Below, piece after piece: positions 55,125-63,948 of a stretch of 64,000 nt of DNA; position 1 is the first letter of the stretch; each line of letters begins with the position of its first letter. Where the stretch lies: contig NZ_JAIETD010000115.1 in the NCBI RefSeq assembly GCF_019745455.1, positions 58,346-122,345 of the forward strand. The letters are read 5' to 3'. Origin of the DNA: Methylobacterium sp. Lineage in GTDB: Bacteria; Pseudomonadota; Alphaproteobacteria; Rhizobiales; Beijerinckiaceae. The position numbers were made by a program, and so were the translations under genes. The notes under the pieces are model-generated. The model ran no database searches. It saw only the letters and a list, made by a program, of their open reading frames with translations, and was not told where the DNA came from.

Positions 55125-56003
55125 TCAGATCCAGGCCCTGATCGCCTCGGCGACTTCCCCGGCATATTCCTCGTGAGCGCTGAGCGCGCCCGGGACAGAC
55201 TCGCGGCTGACGCGGCCGGTGGCGACGAGGGCATCCATCTCGGCGCCTGAGCGCCGCGGTGCGCGCTCGGGCCGCAGCACCAGGATGGGCGGCAGGCCGG
55301 GGGCGGCGAAGAGGGACAGGAACTCCTCGCGGCTCTGGCATGGGTCGAGCCCGCCGGTCACGAAGGCGGCGGTGCCGAAGCGGCCGCCGATCTGGCGCGT
55401 CACGGCGTGCTTGTCGGCGATCACCCCCGGCGTGACATGGTCGGGGTCGGCATAGACATGCGCCCGCATCATCCGGCCGATCACCGGGCGGCTGATGTTG
55501 ATCCGGTAGAGGGCATCGCCGAGGAGCGGCAGCTCCACCGCCCGGCGTAGGGCCTTGAACAACCCGCTTCGCTCCCGCCCCATCGCCGTCGGCAGCGGCC
55601 CGCGCCAGGTCGGCGCGACGAGGACGAGTGCCTTGAACAAGCCCTGGTGCCGGCGTGCGGCGGCGATGAGATAGGGGGCTGCGTGCCCTGCCGCGACGGC
55701 GATGGCGTAGGGTCCGGGCTTCGTGACGAACAACGCGTCGAGGAAGGCGTGCATCGTCTCCGGATGCATCGGCACGCGCACGCGCGCCTGGTTGCCGAAT
55801 CCCGGCCAGTCCGGGATCAGGCAGCGGAAGTCGCGGCCCAGATCCTTGGCCAGCGGCCGCATCTCCGACCGGGCCGAGATCGACGACAGAGCCGGCAGCA
55901 TGAGCGCATCCGGCCCGCTGCCGACCACGTCGCAGGGCATGGATATCGGCCGCCCGCCGACGGTCAGACTGAAGTTGCGCGCGGAAAGAACCGGATCGAC
56001 CAT
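55125..56003 (-). CDS. Alpha/beta-hydrolase fold protein lacking the Ser nucleophile
   Basis: A 292-residue alpha/beta-hydrolase-like protein. The fold is suggested by SLTVGGRPISMPCDVVGSGPDALMLPALSSISARS, LIPDWPGFGNQAR and the elbow region AVAAGHAAPYLIAA. At the nucleophile position the usual GHSxG reads GHAAP, so Ser is replaced by Ala and the enzyme may not be a hydrolase. The C-terminal His candidates (LSAHEEYAGEV) are not clearly catalytic. The start MVDPVLSARN follows dapD by 44 bp on the same strand. Confidence 0.7.
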   Translation of the reverse strand: MVDPVLSARNFSLTVGGRPISMPCDVVGSGPDALMLPALSSISARSEMRPLAKDLGRDFRCLIPDWPGFGNQARVRVPMHPETMHAFLDALFVTKPGPYAIAVAAGHAAPYLIAAARRHQGLFKALVLVAPTWRGPLPTAMGRERSGLFKALRRAVELPLLGDALYRINISRPVIGRMMRAHVYADPDHVTPGVIADKHAVTRQIGGRFGTAAFVTGGLDPCQSREEFLSLFAAPGLPPILVLRPERAPRRSGAEMDALVATGRVSRESVPGALSAHEEYAGEVAEAIRAWI

Positions 56004-56047
56004 GCCAGTATCGTATCCGGTCGCAGGCGGTTCCGGGAAGCCGTCCT

Positions 56048-56890
56048 TCAGGTCCGGAGAAGCTCGTTGATCGCGGTCTTTGCGCGCGTCCCGGCATCGA
56101 CGCGCTTGACGATGACGGCGCAGTAGAGGCCCGGCCCCGGCGAGCCGTCGGGCAGCTTCTTGCCCGGCATCGTGCCCGAGACCACCACCGAATAGGGCGG
56201 CACCCGGCCGTAGAAGACCTCGCCGGTGGCGCGGTCGACGATCTTGGTCGAGGCGCCGATATAGACGCCCATCGACAGGACGCTGCCCTCGCCGACGACG
56301 ACGCCCTCGACTACCTCGGAGCGCGCGCCGATGAAGCAATTGTCCTCGATGATGGTCGGACTCGCCTGCATGGGCTCGAGCACGCCCCCGATCCCGACGC
56401 CGCCCGAAAGGTGCACGTGCTTGCCGATCTGCGCGCAGGAGCCGACGCTCGCCCAGGTATCCACCATCGTGCCCTCGTCGACATAGGCGCCGAGATTGAC
56501 GAAGGACGGCATCAGGACGACGCCCGAGGCGATGTAGGCGCCGCGGCGCGCGATGGCGCCCGGAACCGCCCGCAGGCCCGCCTCGCGGAAGTGCTTCTTC
56601 TTCCAGCCGTCGAACTTCGAGGGCACCTTGTCCCACCAGTTCGCCCCGTCCGGGCCGCCATGGATCACTTCCATGTCGTTGAGGCGGAAGGAGAGGAGCA
56701 CCGCCTTCTTGAGCCACTGGTTGACCTGCCACTCCTCGCCGGCCTTCTCGGCGACGCGGGCCTTGCCGGAATCGAGGAGTTCGAGGGCCGTCTCGACAGC
56801 CTCGCGCACGGCGCCCTTGGTGCCGGAATCGATGGTCGCCCTATCCTCCCAGGCGGTCTCGATGGTCTGGGCGAGGTCGGCGTGTGACAT
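56048..56890 (-). CDS. dapD: 2,3,4,5-tetrahydropyridine-2,6-dicarboxylate N-succinyltransferase
   Basis: Lysine/diaminopimelate pathway enzyme transferring succinyl from succinyl-CoA. The 280-residue product has a helical N-terminal domain ([17 protein letters not shown]) and a left-handed beta-helix with hexapeptide repeats ([59 protein letters not shown]). The start is at 56890. The length and order fit the family well. Confidence 0.95.
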   Translation of the reverse strand: MSHADLAQTIETAWEDRATIDSGTKGAVREAVETALELLDSGKARVAEKAGEEWQVNQWLKKAVLLSFRLNDMEVIHGGPDGANWWDKVPSKFDGWKKKHFREAGLRAVPGAIARRGAYIASGVVLMPSFVNLGAYVDEGTMVDTWASVGSCAQIGKHVHLSGGVGIGGVLEPMQASPTIIEDNCFIGARSEVVEGVVVGEGSVLSMGVYIGASTKIVDRATGEVFYGRVPPYSVVVSGTMPGKKLPDGSPGPGLYCAVIVKRVDAGTRAKTAINELLRT

Positions 56891-56923
56891 GTGAGCTTCC
56901 GGTGGCGAACGACGCGGCCGTGC

Positions 56924-57359
56924 TTACAAAAGCCGTCCCGCCCTGTCACCTCGTCGCATACGCTCTCGGCCCCAGACATGAAAGGGCGGGGCGCTCGCGG
57001 CCATTTGCACGGGCTGGGCGTCGACGACGATCCGAGCCTTGATGCCCAACGGCATGTTGCCGTTGGTGACGTACCCGTCGGAGACGCGGGCTGGCATCTT
57101 GCGGGCTGGCCGCAACGAGCCGCCCTGGAAGATCTCAGGCTGCGGTCGGCCGGCTTCGGCTCCATAGTGCAGTTGGGCGTACCGGTCGCTGTCGCCGGGG
57201 AATGTGACATCGTCCTGCCTCCAGATGCCTCCCAGAAACCGGATGAACTCTCCGGAGCGGGGTAGCGCTCATCGTGGTCGAGGCAAGGCTCGCCGATGGC
57301 GCGGAACTCGCCCGCGAACAGGTTGACGGCGATGCGTCCACCGGGAGCTGCCTGAGGTG
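56924..57359 (-). pseudogene. Frameshifted LLM-class flavin monooxygenase remnant
   Basis: The minus strand carries two adjoining parts of a luciferase-like monooxygenase in different frames. Upstream, at 57359 to about 57262, it reads GGRIAVNLFAGEFRAIGE and LDHDERY. After a frame change near 57258-57262 it reads RSGEFIRFLGGIWRQDDVTF and later PEIFQGGSLRPARKMPARVS. These match the SfnG/alkanesulfonate-type family. No start codon, N-terminus or C-terminus survives. It begins directly after the cyclic-nucleotide-binding gene stop, so it is a decayed downstream gene. Confidence 0.72.
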
Positions 57360-57845
57360 CTACGACGCTCGATTCCGCTTGGCGGCCGCGATCTCGATGG
57401 CATCCAGCTTGCTCCGAACTCCGTCGAGGCTGGCGACGAACGCCGCAAGGTCGTCGGCGAGGGTGGCGCGGATCGCCTCCGCCGCGTCGGGAAACTCCTC
57501 GAGCACGCGGCGCATCAGGGTAGGGCTGATTCGCATGACCTCCGCCGCGGTCTTGGCGCGGGCCTCGGTCGGGCGAGCTTCGCGCAGGAAAAGGGCGAGC
57601 TGCCCGATCAGGCCGGAGCGGCCGATCGTGACGGGCTCGCCATCCGTCTGGCGCGGAACGAGTTCGATCGTGCCCGCCATCACGACGAAGCCACCATCGG
57701 CCCGCTCATCGCGGGAGAACAGAACGTCGCCCTCCGCAAGGCTGCGCCTCTCGGCGGCGAAGGAGAGAAGACGCAGGGCGTCGCGGCTCATGAACCCGAA
57801 TAGGGGCGCAGCGGCCAGGATGGCGATGTCGTCGTCGAGCCCCAA
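57360..57845 (-). CDS. Cyclic-nucleotide-binding domain protein without HTH
   Basis: A 161-residue protein with one Crp-type sensory domain: ERRSLAEGDVLFSRDERADG, FVVMAGTIELVP, the phosphate-binding-like GRSGLIGQLALFLREARPTEARAK and helix MRISPTLMRRVLEEFP. There is no DNA-binding helix-turn-helix at the C-terminus, which instead ends AIEIAAAKRNRAS. The start is a TTG preceded by GGGAAGG at good distance. It may act as a sensor or partner protein; the ligand is unknown. A 23-bp palindrome lies 42 bp upstream. Confidence 0.8.
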   Translation of the reverse strand: MGLDDDIAILAAAPLFGFMSRDALRLLSFAAERRSLAEGDVLFSRDERADGGFVVMAGTIELVPRQTDGEPVTIGRSGLIGQLALFLREARPTEARAKTAAEVMRISPTLMRRVLEEFPDAAEAIRATLADDLAAFVASLDGVRSKLDAIEIAAAKRNRAS

Positions 57846-57886
57846 TGCCTTCCCGGTCCCTGTCCCGATCGGTCTGCCGAAGATTC

Positions 57887-57909
57887 GTTCTGGATGAGAT
57901 ATCCAGAAC
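57887..57909. promoter_or_regulatory. 9-5-9 palindrome upstream of cyclic-nucleotide protein
   Basis: GTTCTGGAT (57887-57895), spacer GAGAT, ATCCAGAAC (57901-57909): a perfect inverted repeat 42 bp upstream of the TTG start. It is not GC-rich and is likely an operator, possibly for a dimeric regulator. The nearby sequence (CTCTAGCATCTTATGC) is AT-richer and could be part of the promoter. Confidence 0.5.
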
Positions 57910-58068
57910 GCTGCTCTAGCATCTTATGCTTGCATCGGGTCACTCCAAAAGCCGTCGAGCGCCGCTTTGAAGGATCCTTCCGCTGGACCTCCCTTGGGTC
58001 ACGTTCCTCAGGTCACGTTCCTCCGGATCGCATCCTCTTTGCAGCGCCTCCTCCGGCTCCCGCCCCGA

Positions 58069-58755
58069 TCAGGGCAACAGCTTGTAGCCGCCGGACTCAG
58101 TCACCAGGATCGCCGCCAGCGCCGGATTCGGCTCGATCTTCTGGCGCAGCCGGTAGATATGCGTCTCAAGCGTATGGGTCGTCACCTGGGCGTTGTAGCC
58201 CCAGACTTCGGCGAGAAGCGTCTCGCGGCCCACGACCTCGCGACCGGCGCGGTAGAGGAAGCGCAGGATCGCGGTCTCCTTTTCCGTGAGCTTCATCTTC
58301 GAGCCGCGCTCGCCGACGAGAAGTTTCGCGCCGGGCCGGAAGATGTAGGGGCCGATCTGAAAGACCGCGTCCTCGCTGGCCTCGTGACTGCGCAGATGCG
58401 CGCGGATCCGCGCGAGCAGGACCGCGAACTTGAATGGCTTCGTCACGTAATCGTTGGCGCCGGCCTCGAGACCCTCGACGGTGTCCTCTTCGGAGGCTTG
58501 TCCGGTGAGCATGATCACCGGGCCGCGATAGCCGCTCCGGCGCATGGCGCGCACCGCCTCACGCCCATCCATGTCGGGCAGGCGCACGTCCATCACCGCG
58601 AGGTCGATGCGGTCGGTGGTAACCCGCGTGATGGCGGAGGCGCCATCGGACTCGGGCAGGACGATGAACTCGTCGTAAAGATCGAGCTGTTCCGTCAGCG
58701 TCTCGCGCAGGGAGACATCGTCGTCGCAAACCAGCAGGCGATAGGCATTCGGCAT
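58069..58755 (-). CDS. OmpR-family response regulator (orphan)
   Basis: A 228-residue DNA-binding response regulator. The receiver domain (about 5-120) has the acidic pocket VCDDDVS, the phospho-acceptor Asp56 in LAVMDVRLPD, Thr/Lys in MLTGQAS and VTKPFKF. The C-terminal winged helix (about 135-225) has KLTEKETAILRFLY and TTHTLETHIYRLRQKIE. No histidine kinase is adjacent. It is divergent from an L,D-transpeptidase gene, so an envelope role is possible. The start MPNAYRLLVC is preferred over the longer frame. Confidence 0.9.
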   Translation of the reverse strand: MPNAYRLLVCDDDVSLRETLTEQLDLYDEFIVLPESDGASAITRVTTDRIDLAVMDVRLPDMDGREAVRAMRRSGYRGPVIMLTGQASEEDTVEGLEAGANDYVTKPFKFAVLLARIRAHLRSHEASEDAVFQIGPYIFRPGAKLLVGERGSKMKLTEKETAILRFLYRAGREVVGRETLLAEVWGYNAQVTTHTLETHIYRLRQKIEPNPALAAILVTESGGYKLLP

Positions 58756-59098
58756 GGGCGGGAACACTCTCAGGCGCATGATGTGTGGTCCGTGGAGGGC
58801 AACCCGGCAAGCCACCCGCCGCAGGATCGCCCAGCCGAGACGAGGGTCCGCATGCACCGCGTTCCGTCGGCCCGAGTCGATGGGTGCCGATCCTTCTTCC
58901 CCAAGGCACCCACGCTATCTAGGTAGGGCAATTCACCTATGAGGAAATCGTGTCGGCTCATCGAGAAAAGGTGATTGCACACAATCTGTCGCTCCCGCGC
59001 GAGACCCCTTACGTAAGACGGTCGCGAAAAGTTTCAGGTGTGTGTCAGCACCGCGATCGCTCTGGCTCCTCCCGCCTTTTCCGGCCATAGACCGGCCT
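58756..59098. other. Divergent region, response regulator and L,D-transpeptidase
   Basis: About 340 bp between divergent genes. No believable gene found. A stretch around 58930-58990 is less GC-rich and may hold the promoters. No CtrA- or DnaA-type site was noticed. Confidence 0.35.
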
Positions 59099-59683
59099 AT
59101 GCCGCACCCCCTCGCCGCCGGACGGTCCCATAAGCCCAGCCGCGAACGCAAGCGCAAGACGTTCCCCGTCCTTCGGGTCCGGCCCCTCATCGCCGACGCG
59201 CGGCGCGGCCAACTGATCGCCGGTCCCCTCGTCATTCGCTGCGCGCTCGGCCGAAGCGGCATCGCCACCGTCAAGCGCGAAGGCGACGGTGCCTCCCCGC
59301 GTGGGCTGTTCCGCCTTCGGGAGGTGTTCTACCGGCCGGATCACCTCACCGCGCGCCCTCCCACGGGCTTGCCGATCCGAGCGACGCGACCGTACGACGG
59401 CTGGTGCGATGCGCCCTTGCACCGGCGATACAACCGACCGGTGACGCTGCCTTGCCCAGGCATGAGCGCCGAGGAGATGTGGCGCGGCGACGGCCTCTAC
59501 GACCTCGTCGTCGACATCGACTACAATCGCGGGCCGATCCGGCCCGGACGCGGCTCCGCCATCTTCCTGCACGTCGCCCGGCCCGGCTATCCGCCGACCG
59601 AAGGCTGCGTCGCCCTCGCGCGCTCCGACCTGTTGCGGCTCCTGCGAAGGCTCGGGCCGCGCACCCGCCTGCGCATCGGGTGA
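59099..59683 (+). CDS. L,D-transpeptidase family protein
   Basis: A 194-residue YkuD-like protein. The catalytic block HVARPGYPPTEGCVALA has His, then the TxGCV signature with the nucleophilic Cys, near residues 165-180. VKREGDGASPRGLFRL is the substrate-loop region of the family (the K..GD..TPxG variant). Such enzymes crosslink peptidoglycan or attach proteins to it. No clear signal peptide; the N-terminus is basic. ATG at 59099 was chosen because the region before it lacks sense; 59042 is an alternative. Confidence 0.82.
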   Translation: MPHPLAAGRSHKPSRERKRKTFPVLRVRPLIADARRGQLIAGPLVIRCALGRSGIATVKREGDGASPRGLFRLREVFYRPDHLTARPPTGLPIRATRPYDGWCDAPLHRRYNRPVTLPCPGMSAEEMWRGDGLYDLVVDIDYNRGPIRPGRGSAIFLHVARPGYPPTEGCVALARSDLLRLLRRLGPRTRLRIG

Positions 59684-59689
59684 CGACGT

Positions 59690-60973
59690 TCAGCGGGTCG
59701 CGAGAGCCGGCCGCCTCAGCGTCATGATCGCGGCGGCCGCGAATAGGCATAGGGCACCCGCGGTGAAGAAGGCCGGCAGATAGCTAGCGAGCACGTCCCG
59801 CGACAGTCCGGCGCCGTAGGCGGCGCACGCCGCGCCGAGCTGATGCCCGGCGAAGATCCAGCCGAAGACCAGGGTGGCGCGCTCGCGCCCGAACCGGGCC
59901 GCGGTGAGGCGCACCGTCGGCGGCACCGTGGCGATCCAGTCGAGGCCATAGAGCAGGGCGAAGAACGAGAGCCCGACCATGGAGAAGTCGGAGAAGGGCA
60001 GGCACATCAGCGCGATGCCGCGCAGGGCGTAATACCAGAACAGGAGCCAGCGGTTGTCGTAGCGGTCCGAGAGCCAGCCCGAGGCCACTGTGCCGATGAA
60101 GTCGAAGGCGCCCATGGCGGCGAGAACGCCGGCAGCCTGAACTGGCCCGATTCCGTAATCGGCGCAGAGCGGGATGAAATGGGTCTGGATCAGCCCGTTG
60201 GTGCTGGCGCCGCAGATGAAGAAGGTCCCGAACAGGATCCAGAACACCCGCGTCGCCGCGGCCTCGCGCAAGGCAGCGATGGCGCCGCCTGCACTCGGGG
60301 GAGGGGGCAGAGGCGCCCCCGTCGTCGCCACCTCGCCATAGGGGAGGAGCCCGAGATCCTCGGGCCGGTCGCGCATCAGGGCGAGGACGCTGAGCCCCGT
60401 GACGACGAGGAGGGCGCAGACGACGAGGAGCGCGGCGCGCCAACCGAGCGCTTCGGTCAGCGCCGCGAGCGCCGGCAGCACGATGAGCTGCCCGGTGGCG
60501 GAGCTCGCGGTCAGGAGCCCGACGACGAGGCCGCGGCGATGGGTGAACCAGCGCGTCGCCACCGTGGCCCCGAGCACGAGGGCGGTGAGCCCGGTCCCGA
60601 CGCCGACCACCACGCCCCAGAGGAGGACGAGCTGCCAGGCCGATGTCATGCCGAGCGACAGGAGAAGACCGCCCGTGATGAGGAGGAGGGCGCAGAGCAC
60701 GATCCGGCGCGGGCCGTAGCGGTTCATCAGGGCGGCGGCGAACGGCCCCATCAGCCCGAACAAGACGAGGCGGATGGCGAGCGCGCCCGAGATGGTCGCG
60801 GTGTCCCAGCCGAATTCCCGCTGCAGCGGCAGGATCAGGACCCCCGGCGCGCCGACCGCACCCGCGGTCACCAGCATCGTCAGGAAGGTGACGCCCGCCA
60901 CCACCCAGCCGTAATGAACGCCGTGCGAGGCCATCCACGCGACGAGGCCTGTCGAAGGGGAAGCGGTGGGCAT
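59690..60973 (-). CDS. Major facilitator superfamily transporter
   Basis: A 427-residue 12-helix MFS permease. The first helix is YGWVVAGVTFLTMLVTAGAVG; the MFS loop-2/3 motif appears as ALMNRYGPRRIVL; WFTHRRGLVVGLLTASSATGQ marks helix 4-5. The second half starts after a Pro-rich loop (LPPPPSAGG). The sequence resembles the monocarboxylate/oxalate-formate type of MFS, but the substrate is unknown. The start MPTASPSTGL sits just before the first helix. It converges with the L,D-transpeptidase gene. Confidence 0.88.
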   Translation of the reverse strand: MPTASPSTGLVAWMASHGVHYGWVVAGVTFLTMLVTAGAVGAPGVLILPLQREFGWDTATISGALAIRLVLFGLMGPFAAALMNRYGPRRIVLCALLLITGGLLLSLGMTSAWQLVLLWGVVVGVGTGLTALVLGATVATRWFTHRRGLVVGLLTASSATGQLIVLPALAALTEALGWRAALLVVCALLVVTGLSVLALMRDRPEDLGLLPYGEVATTGAPLPPPPSAGGAIAALREAAATRVFWILFGTFFICGASTNGLIQTHFIPLCADYGIGPVQAAGVLAAMGAFDFIGTVASGWLSDRYDNRWLLFWYYALRGIALMCLPFSDFSMVGLSFFALLYGLDWIATVPPTVRLTAARFGRERATLVFGWIFAGHQLGAACAAYGAGLSRDVLASYLPAFFTAGALCLFAAAAIMTLRRPALATR

Positions 60974-61130
60974 GGGATGGAGGCCTCGCATCGCCTTGGC
61001 GGCTCTCCGGCGCCCGCAAGGTCGGCTTCGGGCATAGGCGTGAGGGTGATGTCCCGGCAAGCCCATGCGCGGCTCGGCTTCCCACGGCGTTCCGGATAAG
61101 CTCAGGGGGCTGTTTCGCGAGGGTGCGCCG

Positions 61131-61721
61131 ATGTCGTTGAAGCCCGTCACCCTTACGGGGGGATACGTCGAACTCGTGCCGCTGTCGCATGACCATGGCA
61201 AGGCCCTCGCCGAGGCCGTGCGCGACGGCGAGCTCTGGCGGCTCTGGTACACCGCTATTCCGGCGCCGGAGGGGATGGCAGCCGAGATCGACCGCCGCCT
61301 CGGCCTCCAGGCAGCAGGCTCCATGATGCCCTTCACCGTCCTCGACGGTCCGGGCGGCCTGCCCGTTGGCATGACCACCTATATGAACGTCGATGCCGCC
61401 GCGCCGCGGGTGGAGATCGGATCGACCTGGTACGCCGCCCGCGTCCAGCGCACGCTCCTCAACACCGAGGCCAAGCTCCTCTTGCTGGAGCATGCCTTCG
61501 ACCGGCTCGATTGCCTCGCCGTGGAGTTTCGCACCCACGTCATGAACCAGGCGAGCCGGCGTGCCATCGAGCGCCTCGGTGCCAAGCTCGACGGCATCCT
61601 GCGCCACCACCAGCGCATGACGAACGGCACGCTGCGCGACACCTGCGTCTACAGCGTCACGGCGCCCGAATGGCCGACGGTGCACGCGCATCTGAGATGG
61701 GAGCTGGAGAGGCCGCGGTGA
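61131..61721 (+). CDS. GNAT-family N-acetyltransferase
   Basis: A 196-residue acetyltransferase of the RimJ/RimL-like group. The beta-alpha core is visible: VTLTGGYVELVPLSHDHGKAL, ALSxW-like LWRLWYTAIP, AAPRVEIGSTWYAARVQ and the acetyl-CoA site NTEAKLLLLEHAF with VEFRTHVMNQASRRAIERLGA. The acceptor could be a protein N-terminus or a small molecule. The ATG at 61131 directly precedes the domain. It is divergent from the MFS gene. Confidence 0.85.
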   Translation: MSLKPVTLTGGYVELVPLSHDHGKALAEAVRDGELWRLWYTAIPAPEGMAAEIDRRLGLQAAGSMMPFTVLDGPGGLPVGMTTYMNVDAAAPRVEIGSTWYAARVQRTLLNTEAKLLLLEHAFDRLDCLAVEFRTHVMNQASRRAIERLGAKLDGILRHHQRMTNGTLRDTCVYSVTAPEWPTVHAHLRWELERPR

Positions 61722-61789
61722 GGGGGCGCTGACGTCGCCGCCGCGCCCGCTTGCGACCCTTAGCAAGCCTGGGGTCGTCCGCTTTCAGG

Positions 61790-62235
61790 GACTTGGCCGA
61801 ACAGCCCACGCTGCCGAGGAGGACCGAGGGACGTGAAGGCGTCGCGCGAAGCCGGGTTCGAGGGTCGACTCATTCCCGATCCTGCTCGCCTCGTGTTCCT
61901 CGACGAACCGACGGGCAGCGCGAAGCAGCAAGACCTGGACCTCGACCGAAATGGCCCCTGTGGGCGGGCGCTCTCCCCCTGGGCAGGCGACTGCGCTCGC
62001 CAGTGCCGCATGGTCATTGGAAGACGACGACCTTCGTCGCCAGCTTGCTCCTGTCCGGGGTCGCCGCGCCGTTCGTGCTGGACGGGCCGGCCAACCAAGA
62101 TATCGAGGCGCTGAAGCGCAAGGCCGCCCCGCGCAGCGTCGAGGGGCTTTGGTCTCCCATCGGGCGCCCATCGACGCTGTCACACCCGATGAATACGCAG
62201 CAGTCATTGTCAACATCAGGATATCATTCTAATGA
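61790..62235 (+). mobile_element. IS630-family transposase remnant
   Basis: Scattered frames show parts of an IS630-type DDE transposase: PDPARLVFLDE (first Asp of the catalytic triad) at about 61877, then, in a different frame, VPHGHWKTTTFVASLLLSG and APFVLDGPAN, and then KAAPRSVEGLW and SGYH near the end. The stretch holding the middle and last catalytic residues is absent, and the frame changes at least twice. So it is an internally deleted, inactive copy. I could not identify terminal inverted repeats. Confidence 0.7.
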
Positions 62236-62343
62236 TCCCGAAAACGCTCCAGGGCTTAAAGATGAGTATAACAGATAACTAAGCAGCGAGTTGCGCCAGT
62301 ATGCAACTCAGCGTCATTCTAGACATCAAGTATCTTCGGTCGA

Positions 62344-63948
62344 TCAATCAAATACGGTTGCCCGGTCAATCAGCTTGCCGATCGGCGCTTCAGGATCGAG
62401 GGTGCCAAGCGCGATACCATGGCTCCCGCCCAATCGCGACCGACAAAAAGCTTTCGCGATTTCGATGTCTCCGCCCTCCTTACAGGCCCGCAGCAGAACT
62501 GAAGCCTGTAGCGCAAGGGCGAGCTGTTCGACGACGAAGCGGATCCGGTGCTCGATTGTCGTGGCGTCATCGAGGGCGCAGACAAGCCGTCGGAGCACGG
62601 CGTCATACTCAGGATCGAGCCCTGAAGCGCTCCGGAGTTCAGAGAACAGCGCGTCGCGAGACGCCGGCTCACGCGCCAGTGCGCGCAACACATCAAGGCA
62701 TTGAACGTTACCGCTGCCCTCCCAGATAGAATTGAGGGGTGCCTGACGGTAGAGGCGCGGCATGATCGACTCCTCAACGTAGCCGATGCCTCCCAGACAT
62801 TCCTGCGCCTCGTTGACGTGCGACGGCGTCCGTTTGCAGATCCAATATTTGCCGATTGCGGTGGCGACCCGTGCAAGCGCCGCCTCGTGTTGATCTTTCG
62901 CGCTCGCGTCGACCGCACGGGCGATACGCATCGTGAGCGCCAGTGCCGCCTCGCTCTCCAGCGCGAGATCAGCCAGCACGTTGCGCATCAGAGGCTGATC
63001 AACGAGACGTTTGCCGAATGCTCGGCGATTGCGCGTGTGGTGGATTGCCTGGATCGTCGCCTGCCGCATCTGTGCCGACGATCCGATCATGCAGTCGAGG
63101 CGGGTGAGCGACACCATCTCGATGATCGTCGAGATGCCTCGGCCTTCCCTGCCTACGGGCATACCGTGAGCGCCGCGGAACTCGACCTCCGACGATGCAT
63201 TGGACCAGTCTCCCAGCTTGTCCTTCAAACGCTGGATCTCAACGGCGTTCTTGCTGCCGTCAGGGCGGAACCGCGGGACCAGGAAGCAGGACAAGCCGCC
63301 TTCGGCCTGCGCAAGAACGAGGTGGGCGTCGCACATGGGCGCCGAGAAGAACCACTTATGACCTACGATCTCGTAGCTACCATCCGCTAGACGGGTTGCC
63401 CGCGTGGTGTTCGCCCGCACGTCGGAGCCGCCCTGCTTCTCCGTCATCCCCATGCCGATGGTGCAGCCCGACTTTTCCTCCATCGGAATGCTGCGAGGAT
63501 CGTAGTGCTGCGAGATGAGCTTGGGGATCCACTTCTCGGCGAGGCCGGGCGCGTGGCGAAGCGCCGGGATGGCCGCATGGGTCATCGACATGGGGCAGCA
63601 AATGCCGGCGTCGGCCTGTGTCCCAAGATACATGATCGCCGCACGTGCGACATGCGCACCGACCCGGTTTTGATTGCGCCAAGCGAAGCCGTTCACGCCG
63701 TGCCGCATCGCCGCCTCCATCAGGCGATGGTAGGATGGATGGAATTCGACTTCGTCGGTTCGGCGCCCGTAGCGATCAAAAGTCTTGAGCCTTGGCTTGT
63801 TCTCGTTCGCCGCAAAGCCCTCTGCCACCAGCTCGCCGCCAGTCAGCGCCCCATAAGCATCGATGGCGCCGGACGCCCACGAGGCTCCCTCGCGCGCGAC
63901 GGCCTCACGAAGTGCCGTGTCGCTGCTCCAGCCATTATAGGCTGACAA
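62344..63948 (-). CDS. AidB-like acyl-CoA dehydrogenase
   Basis: A 534-residue acyl-CoA-dehydrogenase-fold protein close to E. coli AidB, a DNA-alkylation-response protein. Shared features are GMGMTEKQGGSDVRANTT, GHKWFFSAPMCDAHLVLAQAEGGLSCFLVPRF, RLKDKLGDWSNASSEVEF, RRAFGKRL, GGIGYVEESIMPRLYR and NSIWEGSGN. FAD binding is expected. The listed start is a TTG within the normal N-terminal region; upstream in the same frame reads ATHIVENQPSS, which looks like more AidB, but no start codon lies in frame. An ATG at 63989 would fit if one base were added in the TTT run near 63981. It is next to the IS630 remnant. Confidence 0.88.
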   Translation of the reverse strand: MSAYNGWSSDTALREAVAREGASWASGAIDAYGALTGGELVAEGFAANENKPRLKTFDRYGRRTDEVEFHPSYHRLMEAAMRHGVNGFAWRNQNRVGAHVARAAIMYLGTQADAGICCPMSMTHAAIPALRHAPGLAEKWIPKLISQHYDPRSIPMEEKSGCTIGMGMTEKQGGSDVRANTTRATRLADGSYEIVGHKWFFSAPMCDAHLVLAQAEGGLSCFLVPRFRPDGSKNAVEIQRLKDKLGDWSNASSEVEFRGAHGMPVGREGRGISTIIEMVSLTRLDCMIGSSAQMRQATIQAIHHTRNRRAFGKRLVDQPLMRNVLADLALESEAALALTMRIARAVDASAKDQHEAALARVATAIGKYWICKRTPSHVNEAQECLGGIGYVEESIMPRLYRQAPLNSIWEGSGNVQCLDVLRALAREPASRDALFSELRSASGLDPEYDAVLRRLVCALDDATTIEHRIRFVVEQLALALQASVLLRACKEGGDIEIAKAFCRSRLGGSHGIALGTLDPEAPIGKLIDRATVFD

